DNA of 51,096 nucleotides from Nonomuraea turkmeniaca (GCF_005889735.1 NZ_VCKY01000052.1:1-51096), one strand, 5' to 3'; positions 15,444-24,432 are shown, numbered from the stretch's first letter. The notes: a model not told the origin generated them from the letters alone. Program-made: numbers and translations.

Positions 15444-16631
15444 ATGACGAGCCTCGCCGACCTGCGGGTCATCGACGCGGCGACGTTGTTCGCCGGTCCG
15501 TCCGCCGCGATGATGCTGGGTGACTTCGGCGCCGACGTGATCAAAATCGAGCATCCCCGGCGCGGCGACCCCTCCCGCGGCCACGGCGCCTCCGTGAACG
15601 GCGTGGGCCTGTGGTGGAAGACCCTGTCGCGCAACAAGCGCACCGCGGCCGTCGACCTGTCCAGGGAAGAGGGGCAGGAGATCCTGCGCCGCCTGGCCGA
15701 AGGCTCCGACGTGCTCATCGAGAACTTCCGCCCCGGCACCCTGGAGCGCTGGAACCTCGCCCCCGACGAGCTCATGAAGCTCAACCCGCGGCTGATCGTG
15801 GCCCGGATGACCGGGTTCGGGCAGACCGGGCCGATGGCCCGGCAGCCGGGGTTCGGGACGCTGGCCGAGGCCATGAGCGGGTTCGCGGCCATGACCGGGC
15901 AGCCCGACGGGCCGCCCACGCTTCCGCCGCTGGCGCTCGCCGACGGCATCGCGGGCCTCGCCATGTCGTACGCGATCATGGTGGCGGTGCACGCCCGCGA
16001 ACGCACCGGACGCGGCCAGGTGATCGACATGGCGATCATCGAGCCGATCCTGGGCCTGCTGGGGCCGCAGATGACCGCGTACAAGGCCCTCGGCGTGGTG
16101 CCGCGGCGGACCGGGAACCGGTCGAGCAGCAACGCCCCGCGCAACACGTACCGGACCCGCGACGGCCGCTGGCTGGCGATCTCCACCAGCGCCCAGCCCA
16201 TCGCCGAGCGGGTCATCACCCTCGTCGGCCGGCCCGACCTGGTCGAGCAGCCGTGGTTCGCCACCGGGCACGGCCGGGTCCAGCACGTGGACGAGCTGGA
16301 CGAGGCCGTCGGCTCCTGGATCGCCGAGCGGGACGCCGCCGAGGTCATCGCCCGCTTCGAGGAGGTGCAGGCCGCGGTCGCGCCCATCTACGACGTGACC
16401 GACCTCGCCGAGGACCCCCAGTACGCGGCGCTCGGCACGTTCGTCGAGCTGCCCGACGAGGAGCTCGGCTCGCTCACCATGCAGAACGTGATGTTCCGCC
16501 TGTCGCACACGCCCGGTGAGATCCGCTGGCCGGGGCGGTCGCTCGGCCGCGACACCGACGAGGTGCTCGCCGAGCTGGACTACACCGGCGAGCGGATCGC
16601 CGCACTGCGCGAGGCGGGGGTGATCGCGTGA
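15444..16631 (+). CDS. Family III CoA-transferase (CaiB/BaiF)
   Basis: 395 residues. Family III enzymes move CoA from an acyl-CoA to a carboxylic acid through an aspartyl-CoA intermediate. Visible traits: an N-terminal Rossmann-like half with GDFGADVIKIEHP, the RNKRTAAVDL segment, FRPGTLERW and MTGFGQTGP. A catalytic Asp is expected near LPPLALADGIAGLAMSYAI. ATG 15444 is preferred over an upstream ATG in the operator region. The stop overlaps the lyase start (GTGA). With the lyase and the transporter it probably activates an imported hydroxy-dicarboxylate to its CoA ester. Confidence 0.88.
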   Translation: MTSLADLRVIDAATLFAGPSAAMMLGDFGADVIKIEHPRRGDPSRGHGASVNGVGLWWKTLSRNKRTAAVDLSREEGQEILRRLAEGSDVLIENFRPGTLERWNLAPDELMKLNPRLIVARMTGFGQTGPMARQPGFGTLAEAMSGFAAMTGQPDGPPTLPPLALADGIAGLAMSYAIMVAVHARERTGRGQVIDMAIIEPILGLLGPQMTAYKALGVVPRRTGNRSSSNAPRNTYRTRDGRWLAISTSAQPIAERVITLVGRPDLVEQPWFATGHGRVQHVDELDEAVGSWIAERDAAEVIARFEEVQAAVAPIYDVTDLAEDPQYAALGTFVELPDEELGSLTMQNVMFRLSHTPGEIRWPGRSLGRDTDEVLAELDYTGERIAALREAGVIA

Positions 16632-17500
16632 ACGTGCCCGGCAGCGCTCCGACCCCGCCGCCCGCCACCCGGCCCCTCGGCACCTGGCCGCCGGTGACCT
16701 GGCTGTACGTCCCGGGGGACCGGCCCGAGCGGTTCGCCAAGGCCGTCGCGTCCGGCGCCGACGTGGTCATCATCGACCTGGAGGACGCGGTCGTGCCCGC
16801 GCGCAAGGACGAGGCCCGCGCCAACGCCGCCGCCTACCTGCGGGCACGGACCGCGGACGTCGCCGTGCACGTGCGCATCAACGACCTGGCCACCGAGCGG
16901 GGGCAGGCCGATCTCGCGGCGATCGGGGAGCTGGCCGACGCCGTACGGGTGCCCAAGGTCGAATCCCCCCACGTGCTGAACGCGGTCACCGGCGCTCGCG
17001 CGTACGCGTTGCTGGAGTCCGCGGCCGGGATCGTGGCCGCCCGGGACATCGCCGCGCACCCGAGCGTGGCCGGCGTCGCGCTCGGCGAGCAGGACCTGGC
17101 CGCCGAGCTGTCCATCACCGACGAGAGCGCCATGAACCACCTGAGGCTGCAGGTCGTGCTCGCCGCCGCCGCGGCCGGCCTGCCGCCCGTCCCCATGTCC
17201 GTGTATCCGCACGTCAAGGATGAGGCCGGGCTCGTCGCCTCCTGCCGGGCGGGCCGCGCGCTCGGCCTGTTCGGCAGGACCGCCATCCACCCCCGCCAGA
17301 TCTCCGCGATCAGGAGCGCGTTCCGCCCCACCGAGGAGGAGACGGCCAGGGCCGCCGAGATCGTCGAGGCGGCCGAGCAGGCCGAGCAGGACGGGCTCGG
17401 CGCGGTCGCGCTGCCCGACGGCCGGTTCGCGGACGCCCCGATCGTCGCCCGCGCCCGCCGCACCGTGGCCCTGGCCCGGCAACTCGCCGACACGGAATAG
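16628..17500 (+). CDS. CitE-like HpcH/HpaI-family CoA-ester lyase
   Basis: 290 residues of the citrate lyase beta-subunit type, which splits malyl-CoA, citramalyl-CoA and related esters into acetyl-CoA plus an oxo acid. Motifs: VPGDRPERFAKAVASGAD, IDLEDAVVPARKDEAR, VPKVES and the metal-binding Glu in ALLESAAGIVAAR; GRTAIHPRQI is the usual C-terminal signature. The first 20 residues are Pro-rich and not part of the fold. Overlap with the CoA-transferase gene and the absence of a hydratase suggest a substrate that already has a hydroxyl (malate or citramalate) rather than itaconate (inference). Confidence 0.88.
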   Translation: MNVPGSAPTPPPATRPLGTWPPVTWLYVPGDRPERFAKAVASGADVVIIDLEDAVVPARKDEARANAAAYLRARTADVAVHVRINDLATERGQADLAAIGELADAVRVPKVESPHVLNAVTGARAYALLESAAGIVAARDIAAHPSVAGVALGEQDLAAELSITDESAMNHLRLQVVLAAAAAGLPPVPMSVYPHVKDEAGLVASCRAGRALGLFGRTAIHPRQISAIRSAFRPTEEETARAAEIVEAAEQAEQDGLGAVALPDGRFADAPIVARARRTVALARQLADTE

Positions 17501-17546
17501 CCGCGCACGCAGAACCACCCCCACACCCACTGGAGGACATCTCGCC

Positions 17547-18884
17547 ATGGGAATCGCCGTATGGGCGCTCATCGCCTACATCGCCATCATCGTCGTCTGG
17601 AACGGCGTGCTGAAACGGAACATCGGCGAGGCGATGCTCATCGGGTTCGCCGGCGTGTGCCTCTTCGGCGGGGCCGACTTCTTCGCGCTGGCCTGGGCCG
17701 GCATCGCCGACGCCTTGGCCGAGGAGGTCGTGTTCGCCGCGCTGGCCTTCGTGTTCATGGGCTACCTGCTGACCAGGCTCGGCCTCATCCAGGAGCAGGT
17801 CACCGTCCTGAACTCGATCTTCGGGCGGCTGCGCGGCGGCGCCGGCTACGTCTCGACCTCGGCCGCCGCGCTGCTCGGCGGGCCCGCCGGGTCAGGGTCC
17901 GGCATCGCCGCCTCCGTGGGCTCGGTGACCATCCCATGGCTGACCAGGTCCGGCTGGCGGCCCGACCTGGCCGCCTCGCTGGTGGCGGGCAACGCCGGCC
18001 TCGGCATCTCGATCCCGCCGAGTTCGTCGATGTTCCTGCTGCTCGGCTCGGCTGCGGTGGCGCCGGTGCTGACCGCCGACCAGCTGTTCGTGCCCGCCCT
18101 CGTGGGCGGGTTGTGGACGGTGGCGTACCGGTTCGTGGTGGTGTTCGCGTGGGTGCGGCGGCACCGCATCGCCGCCGCCGGGGCTTCCGACCTCGTCCCG
18201 CTCCGTGAGGCGCTGCGAGCCGGGTGGACCTCGCTGCTGGTGTACGCGGGCATCCTCGTCCCGGTGCTGATGACGCTCGACTTCGGCGTGCGCCTCATGG
18301 AGTCGCGGGTCGGCGAGGCGGCCGAAGACATCAGCATCGTCGTGTGGATCCCGGTGCTGACCGTACTGGTGACCCTCGCGGTCGCGTGGCGGCGGCTGCC
18401 GCGGACCGCTCGTGCCTGGAGCGAACTGCTCGGCGACATGGCCCCCAGGTACGCGGTGATCGGCGCGACGCTGTTCTTCGCCTTCGCGGCCGCGGCCAGC
18501 CTCGGCGAGCTGGGCCTGGTCGACCAGCTGACCGCGATCATGAAGGGGCTGGACGCCCCGCCCGCGGTGATCGCCACGCTCGTCGGCCTGCTGATCGTCG
18601 TCATCGCCGCGCCGCTGACCGGCACGGCCACGATCGCCGCGGTGGGCGGGGTGGCCTTCAGCGCCCTGACCGCGGCCGGGGTCGCGCCGGCCGCCGCGGC
18701 CACCGCGATCATGATCTTCGCGTCGACCGAGGGCGCCTCGCCGCCCGGCGCCGCCCCGATCTACATCGCCAGCGGCATCGCCCAGGTCGACCCGGCCAGG
18801 ACGTTCGGCCGGCTGATCGTCTGGTTCGTCATCCCGACCCTGGTCATCGGCGTGCTGGTCGCGGCCGGCGTCCTGCCGATCTGA
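17547..18884 (+). CDS. TRAP-type dicarboxylate transporter large permease (DctM-like)
   Basis: 445 residues with about a dozen membrane helices and the repeated conserved Gly/Pro-rich loops of DctM: GPAGSGSGIAASVGSVTIP and GISIPPSSSMFLLLG in the first half, APLTGTATIAAVGGVAF in the second. ATG 17547 follows TGGAGGA and lies 46 nt after the lyase gene. TRAP systems use a soluble binding protein and a small four-helix subunit; neither is encoded beside it. Either it works with partners elsewhere or the 75-residue protein that follows takes the place of the small subunit. Confidence 0.85.
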   Translation: MGIAVWALIAYIAIIVVWNGVLKRNIGEAMLIGFAGVCLFGGADFFALAWAGIADALAEEVVFAALAFVFMGYLLTRLGLIQEQVTVLNSIFGRLRGGAGYVSTSAAALLGGPAGSGSGIAASVGSVTIPWLTRSGWRPDLAASLVAGNAGLGISIPPSSSMFLLLGSAAVAPVLTADQLFVPALVGGLWTVAYRFVVVFAWVRRHRIAAAGASDLVPLREALRAGWTSLLVYAGILVPVLMTLDFGVRLMESRVGEAAEDISIVVWIPVLTVLVTLAVAWRRLPRTARAWSELLGDMAPRYAVIGATLFFAFAAAASLGELGLVDQLTAIMKGLDAPPAVIATLVGLLIVVIAAPLTGTATIAAVGGVAFSALTAAGVAPAAAATAIMIFASTEGASPPGAAPIYIASGIAQVDPARTFGRLIVWFVIPTLVIGVLVAAGVLPI

Positions 18885-18897
18885 GAGGAGCCCCGTC

Positions 18898-19125
18898 ATG
18901 AAACGCCTCACCATGGTTCTCTTCAAGATCGGCCTGGTGCTGTTCCTGGCGCTCGGCGTGGCCGTCGTGCTGGCCCAGGCGGTCGGGCTCGTCGCCGGCA
19001 GCCCCGGCCTGGTCTCGGGCGCCGTGTCCGCGCTGGGCCTGGCGATGACCGTGGCGGCCGGGGTGACCGGGCTGCTCGGGTTCGTGATGTCGTATCTGTT
19101 CCACTGGACGGGCGGCGAGGATTAG
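18898..19125 (+). CDS. Small two-helix membrane protein in the dicarboxylate operon
   Basis: 75 residues with two hydrophobic helices (about 8-32 and 43-66) and a short acidic tail, WTGGED. AGGAG precedes ATG 18898, 13 nt after the permease stop. Its place after the TRAP large subunit and its helices suggest a shortened small subunit or an accessory protein, though a true DctQ has four helices. Its last codons overlap the convergent TetR gene by 4 nt. Confidence 0.7.
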   Translation: MKRLTMVLFKIGLVLFLALGVAVVLAQAVGLVAGSPGLVSGAVSALGLAMTVAAGVTGLLGFVMSYLFHWTGGED

Positions 19126-19760
19126 GACGGCTGCCACCAGCGGGCCGACAGCTCTCCGTCCTCCGGGGCCGGCCCCGGGAGGTCGCGGTGGGCCGGCGGC
19201 ACGCGCAGCGAGTCCATCACGAGCGTCAGGTAGCGGTGGCGCAGCTGCGAGGTGCGTTCCTCGTCGCCGAGCTTGATGGAGGCGATCTGCTCGAAGAGCA
19301 GCGCGATGTCCGCCGGCGTCACGTCCGGGCGCAACACGCCGGCCGCCACCGCTCGGTGGTGCATCTCGGTGGCCAGGGCCCCGGCCTTGACCGCGGACCG
19401 GCCCAGCTCCTCCGTCGGGTGGAACGTCCCCGCCAGCTTGATCGTCAGCGAGTTGGTGTCGGCGTCCACGATGCCGCGCATGTACCCGGCGAACGCCTCC
19501 CACGGGTCGCCCTCGTCGGCCAGCGCCCGCTCGGTCACCTCGATGTAGAGCTCGAGCCCGTCGCCGCACAACTTCTGCAACAGGGCTTCCTTGCTGGGAT
19601 AACGGCGGTAGAGCGCGCTGATCCCGACGCCCGCCTTCTCGGCCACGGCCGCGATGGGAGCGCCGGGATCGGCGGTGAAGACGGCCCGGGCCGCCTGGAG
19701 GATCAGCTCGTCGTTACGCGCGGCCTGCGCTTTGCGGCCGCTCATGGGAGTAGTGGTCAT
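19122..19760 (-). CDS. TetR-family regulator
   Basis: 212 residues: an N-terminal helix-turn-helix (APIAAVAEKAGVGISALYRRYPSKEALL) and a helical ligand domain (about 75-200) with MRGIVDADTNSLTIKLAGTF. ATG 19760 is used, since further upstream the frame has no ribosome site and non-coding-like composition. It has no obvious target gene; a dyad 16 bp upstream of the start suggests autoregulation and perhaps control of the rightward gene at 19909. Confidence 0.85.
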   Translation of the reverse strand: MTTTPMSGRKAQAARNDELILQAARAVFTADPGAPIAAVAEKAGVGISALYRRYPSKEALLQKLCGDGLELYIEVTERALADEGDPWEAFAGYMRGIVDADTNSLTIKLAGTFHPTEELGRSAVKAGALATEMHHRAVAAGVLRPDVTPADIALLFEQIASIKLGDEERTSQLRHRYLTLVMDSLRVPPAHRDLPGPAPEDGELSARWWQPS

Positions 19761-19775
19761 ACCCTCAGTGTAAGG

Positions 19776-19793
19776 GAACGAATAATTCCGTTC
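19776..19793. promoter_or_regulatory. Probable TetR operator
   Basis: GAACG-N8-CGTTC, with a further matching A/T pair inside, lies directly upstream of the tetR ATG in an AT-rich stretch. The size and symmetry are typical of TetR-family operators. Confidence 0.45.
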
Positions 19794-19908
19794 TACTACC
19801 GTAGGGTTAGTCGTCTGCCGCCGGACCTCGAACGTGAAGTACGGCGGCAAGAGTTGAGTATGCCCCTCCTCATGCCACGCCGCCGGTGATCCCTTGACGC
19901 TGGTGACC

Positions 19909-20274
19909 ATGACAAAACTCGTGGCGCTTTTCCTGGTGTTCTGGGGTCCGTTGTACCACCCGACGTACCTCGCCTCGATATCCGGGACGTACGAGAACGG
20001 CGTGGTCAGTGGGGAGATCTGGGCCTATGCCGGCCAGTGCGCCAGGGCCTTCATCGAGACCACCTACCAGCCTCCGGGCGTCGGGTATTACATCAAGCGG
20101 TGGTCGTACTCGGAGCCTGCCTGCTCACCGGCGGCGGTGGAGACCACGACACCGTTCCAGGTGTCCCTTGACGGGTCGGTCGAGGAGATCACCCACATCG
20201 GCGCCGCCGTCTGCCGGTGGACGGCATGGGAGCCGATGACCTGCGGTCCCACCCAGGCCATCGTCACCCGCTGA
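19909..20274 (+). CDS. Small secreted protein of unknown function
   Basis: 121 residues. The N-terminus (MTKLVALFLVFWGPLYHP) is a short hydrophobic leader, followed by a Tyr/Thr/Ser-rich beta-type sequence with four cysteines (in GQCARAF, EPACSP, AAVCRW and MTCGP) that could form two disulphides. No family is recognised. The ATG has only a weak ribosome site; a TTG at 19894 is an alternative. Third-position GC is in the coding range. Confidence 0.5.
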   Translation: MTKLVALFLVFWGPLYHPTYLASISGTYENGVVSGEIWAYAGQCARAFIETTYQPPGVGYYIKRWSYSEPACSPAAVETTTPFQVSLDGSVEEITHIGAAVCRWTAWEPMTCGPTQAIVTR

Positions 20275-20322
20275 TGGCCTCTGCGCCGCCTGCCGAGGCC
20301 CGCCACGCGGCTCGAGCGCCGG

Positions 20323-20748
20323 TCAGTGGCAGCGGAGATCCAACCCCGCCTCAGTGCTGTCGTTCACTTCGGCGATGAAACGCCGCATGCCACCTGATCC
20401 CATCGATTCCCTGTGGAAGTAGACGGTGATCGGCGCAGCGGCCGCATCGACACCCGTGACGACCGCTTTGTCGTAGTAGGCGATGATCTCCTCCTCGGAG
20501 AGGCTGGTTTGGAGGGAGATGCGAACGCGGTAATCGCAGTGGTTGCCGTTCCCGCGTAACGCTATGGAACTGTCGGCGTTGTAGTCGGAGAAGAAGGTCG
20601 AAGGCGGCAAGGGGTAGTCCAGGAAACGTTCTTCGAACATGTCCAGCTTCTCGTCATTCATCCAGGCGGGGACGGAGAACAGGAGGAACAATCCGACAAC
20701 GGGCGTCGCGACGGCGCTGACGACCGCGATGAGGCAACCGGACTTCAT
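20323..20748 (-). CDS. Anchored or secreted protein of unknown function
   Basis: 141 residues. MKSGCLIAVVSAVATPVVGL starts a single hydrophobic helix (signal anchor). The rest is a soluble extracytoplasmic domain with a helix around LSEEEIIAYYDKAV and Cys in HCDYRVRI and DLRCH. GC is lower than in the neighbours. No family is recognised. It lies 48 nt downstream of the hydrolase gene on the same strand and could share its transcript. Confidence 0.6.
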   Translation of the reverse strand: MKSGCLIAVVSAVATPVVGLFLLFSVPAWMNDEKLDMFEERFLDYPLPPSTFFSDYNADSSIALRGNGNHCDYRVRISLQTSLSEEEIIAYYDKAVVTGVDAAAAPITVYFHRESMGSGGMRRFIAEVNDSTEAGLDLRCH

Positions 20749-20796
20749 GGCGGTGAACCTACCGCCGCAGCGACCTCCGCAACGTCGGGCTTCGCC

Positions 20797-22098
20797 TCAG
20801 GAAGCCCCGGCGGGGCCTCGGTAGCCGGGAGGCGGGTCCTGGCCCTCATAGGCGGGAACCGGACGGCCGGACAGAAACGCCCGCAGGAGTCCGAGATACG
20901 CCTCGCTCCGGTAGGTGCTGCCGCCGAGGTAAGCCAACGTGGCCGAGGGCAGCGCTCGCCGGAAGCTCATGGCCGACGCCCAGCTCTGCTCGTCGCACCC
21001 GCCCTTGACGATCAGCACGGGCGCCGTCACCCCGCTCAGGCGCAGCCGGAGCGAGCCTGGCGCCGTCCGCCCGGTCAGGGCGACGTAGCCCCCAGAACCG
21101 GTTGCGGCGGCGGGGCAGGGATGCGGGGCTCCCTGGCGGACGAGGTCGAGATAGGCGCCCAGCTCCCGGTCACCCGCGAACGCGTGCGCCGCGCGCGCGT
21201 CCACCCGCAGCAGCGTGGAGACGGCGAGCAGGCGCGGATCCGGCGTCCCGTCGCGTCCGAACACCGCCGCCACTTCGACCTTCCCATCCGCCTCTCGCCC
21301 TTGGGACTCCCAAGCGGGTGCGCCCTGGGACGGCTCGGAAGGGGAAGCAAGGACGGGCGCGGCCGGGGACCCCTGGGAGAGGCCGGCGGGGGAGGAGAGC
21401 ACCGCCCTCGCGACGCGGTCCGGGTGCGCGGCCAGGTAGGCGGCGGCGAGCTGGGCGCCGTAGTCCTGGGCGATCAGGTTCAGCCGCTTGGCGCCCACGG
21501 CCTGGCGGATCGCCTCCAGGTCCTCCACGTCGCGCGTCAGCCCGTACCCCCGAGGGTCCCGCAGCCGCGCCGAGCGCCCGGCTCCGAGCTGGTCATAGAC
21601 GTACACCTGGTAGCCGTCCGCCGTCAGCTTCCCGAGGAACGCCGAGGACGCCGCCAGGTCCGCCACGCCGGGCCCGCCGTGCAGGAACACCACGGGGTCG
21701 GGCCGGGTGACCCGCTTCGGCGCGAGCCGTACGTACGCCAGCTCCGAGCCCGTCGGCAGCCGCCACTCGCGCTGCCCGGCCACCGGCGCCAGGGGAGCGT
21801 GGTACGGAGCCGGGCGCAACGTGGCCACGCTGACCTGCCAGACCACCGTCGTCTCCACCCCGAGGATCACCGCCGCCCGTAACCATCGCCCCCACGCCGC
21901 TCTCGGCCTCGGCACGCACAGCAGCAGGCCCAGAAAGAACACCGACCCGAAGACCGCCAGGCCCGTCACCACGAACGTCGTCGGCTCCGCGCCGACCATC
22001 GCCATCCCGGCCAGCGTGGCCAGCCCCAGGACCGGCGACAGCGCCAGTACTCCGGCACCCGCCACCGCCCGCCCGGCCAGCCTGGCGAAAGAAGCCAC
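20797..22098 (-). CDS. Membrane-anchored alpha/beta hydrolase with altered triad
   Basis: 433 residues: three to four hydrophobic helices in the first 95, then an alpha/beta-hydrolase domain. The oxyanion loop VFLHGGPG and YDQLGAGRSARLRD match S33 peptidases. The nucleophile elbow reads LIAQDYGAQ, with Asp where S33 enzymes have Ser, as in epoxide hydrolases and haloalkane dehalogenases. The expected C-terminal His is absent (YLGGSTYRSEA). A low-complexity Ser/Pro/Gln insertion sits near residues 250-275. The GTG start has no ribosome site; TACTAA just upstream could be the -10 of a leaderless transcript (inference). Confidence 0.75.
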   Translation of the reverse strand: MASFARLAGRAVAGAGVLALSPVLGLATLAGMAMVGAEPTTFVVTGLAVFGSVFFLGLLLCVPRPRAAWGRWLRAAVILGVETTVVWQVSVATLRPAPYHAPLAPVAGQREWRLPTGSELAYVRLAPKRVTRPDPVVFLHGGPGVADLAASSAFLGKLTADGYQVYVYDQLGAGRSARLRDPRGYGLTRDVEDLEAIRQAVGAKRLNLIAQDYGAQLAAAYLAAHPDRVARAVLSSPAGLSQGSPAAPVLASPSEPSQGAPAWESQGREADGKVEVAAVFGRDGTPDPRLLAVSTLLRVDARAAHAFAGDRELGAYLDLVRQGAPHPCPAAATGSGGYVALTGRTAPGSLRLRLSGVTAPVLIVKGGCDEQSWASAMSFRRALPSATLAYLGGSTYRSEAYLGLLRAFLSGRPVPAYEGQDPPPGYRGPAGAS

Positions 22099-22314
22099 AA
22101 GGGGACGTTAGTACACGCATCACCCTCCTCGGAGGACAAGGCCGAACCACGGGCTCCCACCGGGAGCGCGGCCCTCGCTTCGGTCCGCCGCCCGCGCGCG
22201 GGCCGATCGCGCCGAAGTAGACGGCGCCCGGAGCCGGGCCACCGGCCCGCCCCGGCCTCTTCTCGCATGACCGCGCGGCGTCAACGACGCAGATCGCGAA
22301 TGAAGATATGAAGG

Positions 22315-23133
22315 TCAGCGCTCCGACGTGGTTTCCCGCACCCAGGGCAACGCCAGTCGCTCGACAAGCACAAGGGCGGAGTAGAGTGCGACGCTCATCG
22401 TTCCCACCAGGGTGATCGCCGCCCAGGCGGTGGCGCTGTCGGCGATTCCGCTGTACTGGACGATCTGGTAGCCAAGGCCGCCTTCGCCGGCCTGGAACTC
22501 GCCGATCACCGCGCCGATCGCGGCCAGCGGCATGGCGACCTTCAGCCCGACGAAGATGTGCGGCAGCGCGGCCGGTAGCCGTACCTTGCGGAAGGTCTGC
22601 CAGCGCGAGGCGTCCAGCGATCGGGCCAGTTCGGCCAGTTCGGCGGGCGTCGTGGTCAGGCCGGTCGCGGTGGAGAGCACGATCGGGAAGAAGGAGAGCA
22701 GGAAGACCATGGTCAGGATCGGCCGCTGCCCCCAGCCGAGCGAGACGACCAGCAGTGGCCCGAGCGCGATCTTCGGCACCGCGTTGATCGCCACCAGCAG
22801 GGGCGAGAACATCCGCTCGGCCGCCCGCGAGGCTGCCAGAAGCAGTCCGATCAACACCCCGGCGACCACGGAGATCAGGAAGCCGGCCACTGTCTCCAGC
22901 GTTGTCGTGGCCAGACCGTCGAGCAGTTCCGCCGACTTCGCCTGGAAAGCGGCCAGGACCTCGGCCGGCGGTGGCAGCACCGCCGGATGGACGAGGGGGA
23001 AGACCGAGGTGACCAGCCACCAGCCGCTGATCGTGACCGCGAGTCCGAAAGCGGGCCACCCCACCGCCGTGACCATCGCGCGCCCACTGGGCGCGCCACG
23101 TCTCGAGGGCCGGGTGTCGCCCGCCTCAGCCAT
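22315..23133 (-). CDS. SsuC-like ABC transporter permease
   Basis: 272 residues with about six membrane helices and the inner-membrane-component signature with its EAA-type loop (LARSLDASRWQTFRKVRLPA, then LPHIFVGLKVA). This permease family (SsuC/TauC/NitT) imports sulfonates, nitrate, taurine or thiamine precursors. ATG 23133 is preceded by AGGAG at a good distance; the long open frame further upstream is a shadow of the binding-protein gene. It is the second gene of a leftward pair whose ATPase is encoded divergently. Confidence 0.85.
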   Translation of the reverse strand: MAEAGDTRPSRRGAPSGRAMVTAVGWPAFGLAVTISGWWLVTSVFPLVHPAVLPPPAEVLAAFQAKSAELLDGLATTTLETVAGFLISVVAGVLIGLLLAASRAAERMFSPLLVAINAVPKIALGPLLVVSLGWGQRPILTMVFLLSFFPIVLSTATGLTTTPAELAELARSLDASRWQTFRKVRLPAALPHIFVGLKVAMPLAAIGAVIGEFQAGEGGLGYQIVQYSGIADSATAWAAITLVGTMSVALYSALVLVERLALPWVRETTSER

Positions 23134-23153
23134 GTCACGTGCTCCTGGTCCGC

Positions 23154-24179
23154 TCAGGGCTTCGGTGTCAGTTCTGCGCTGATGAGCTGGTCGGGGGAGA
23201 GCCCGGCCGGCATGGCGTCGGCGTCCTGGAGAAGCTTGATGCTGCGGGAGACTCGCTCCGTATCGATCGTGCCCACCGCGGCGCCGGAGCCCTCCGGCCG
23301 GACGAAAGCACTCATCAGGGTGCATTCGGCGGCGGCGGGGGCGGCCGCCGATGCTTGGACGTTCTTCTGGAGGATTCGGCCGGCCTCGTCCGGGTTGTCG
23401 ATGCTGTGAACGAGCCCCTTCATCAGGGCAGTGATGAAACGTTTGGCCAGGTCCGGCTGCTCCCGGGCAATCTTCGTCGTGGTGACCAGCACGTTGCCGT
23501 AGAGATCACTCATCACATCGCTGTAGGGAAGCACGACCGCCTGCCTGCCCTTGGCCACGGACTCCACCGTCGGCTCGCCCACCACGAACTGACCGATGCC
23601 CGCCACGGCGCCGCTTGCCAGCAGGCCGATGAGGTTCGCGGGTGCGCCGTTGACCCAGGTGACCTTCGTCGCGTCGACGCCCGCCAGCTTGGCGTAGGTG
23701 GGGAAGAGGTTGCGCACCACCGATCCTGGAGTGTCGGCGAGTGTCTTGCCCTCCAGGTCCTTCGGCGTGGCGATCCCGTTGCCCTCGAGGCTGATGAGCG
23801 CGGCCATGGTGCGCTGCTGGATCCCGGCCACCACGACGATGCTCTTGGCGCCGCCGTTGCCGCGTGCCAGCAGGAGACCGGTGAGGTCGACCGGGGTGAA
23901 CATCGCCGCTCCGGCCTCGATTTTCGAAATGTTGTCGCCCGTGCCGCCCCCGGGCTTGATGTCCACGTCAAGGCCGACCTCACGGAAGAACCCCTTGTCC
24001 TTCGCGACCCAGGCGTACGCGTCTCGCCCGAAATTGCCGAACGAGGTCAGATAAGTCACCTTTTCTAGTGGTTTATTGCTAGAAGGCGATGTCTGCTGTT
24101 GATTGTCAGAATTGCTGCAAGCAACGACGAACGCACAGGTCAAGGCGAGAGCGGCGACAGTACGGGTGAGCCTGCTCAT
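23154..24179 (-). CDS. SsuA/NMT1-like substrate-binding lipoprotein
   Basis: 341 residues. The signal peptide ends in a lipobox (VVAC, Cys about residue 21), then a Ser/Gln/Asn-rich linker and an NMT1/THI5-type binding domain (VTYLTSFGNFGRDAYAWVA, FFREVGLDVDIKPGG). It would capture the substrate outside the membrane for the permease encoded 20 nt downstream. AAAGGAA precedes the ATG. The aliphatic sulfonate, taurine and pyrimidine-precursor branches share this fold, so the ligand is open; the neighbouring flavin monooxygenase favours an organosulfur or similar compound. Confidence 0.85.
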   Translation of the reverse strand: MSRLTRTVAALALTCAFVVACSNSDNQQQTSPSSNKPLEKVTYLTSFGNFGRDAYAWVAKDKGFFREVGLDVDIKPGGGTGDNISKIEAGAAMFTPVDLTGLLLARGNGGAKSIVVVAGIQQRTMAALISLEGNGIATPKDLEGKTLADTPGSVVRNLFPTYAKLAGVDATKVTWVNGAPANLIGLLASGAVAGIGQFVVGEPTVESVAKGRQAVVLPYSDVMSDLYGNVLVTTTKIAREQPDLAKRFITALMKGLVHSIDNPDEAGRILQKNVQASAAAPAAAECTLMSAFVRPEGSGAAVGTIDTERVSRSIKLLQDADAMPAGLSPDQLISAELTPKP

Positions 24180-24432
24180 GCACCGTTTCCTTTCATCCGG
24201 CGCCGACCGGCCCGCGGTAGGGACGTTCGGGGCTGTGGCCGGGAGCTCATGGGTGAGGTGATGTCGCGGGGCGGCTTCGCGGACAGCGTATGAGGTGCCT
24301 GGGTCCTCAGATGGTAATCGCGTTAAATAATACAATAAATGGTGTCTAGCCCCACAAGGCTTCCATTTCTTGTCAATCCGTATACTCTGGTTCGACTGGG
24401 TCAAAACCGCAGTCAGATGGAGAGCTGCGCGC
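24180..24432. promoter_or_regulatory. Divergent promoter region of the SsuABC-like locus
   Basis: 253 bp between the leftward binding-protein gene and the rightward ATPase gene. The part 24310-24400 is markedly AT-rich for this genome (for example TTAAATAATACAATAAATGG), suitable for promoters in both directions; TATACT at 24380-24385 is a candidate -10 for the rightward transcript. I see no T-box, S-box or TPP riboswitch pattern. Confidence 0.4.

Noticed and set aside
24180..24432. Possible TPP or S-box riboswitch before the SsuABC-like genes
   Set aside because: The conserved core sequences of those riboswitches are not visible.
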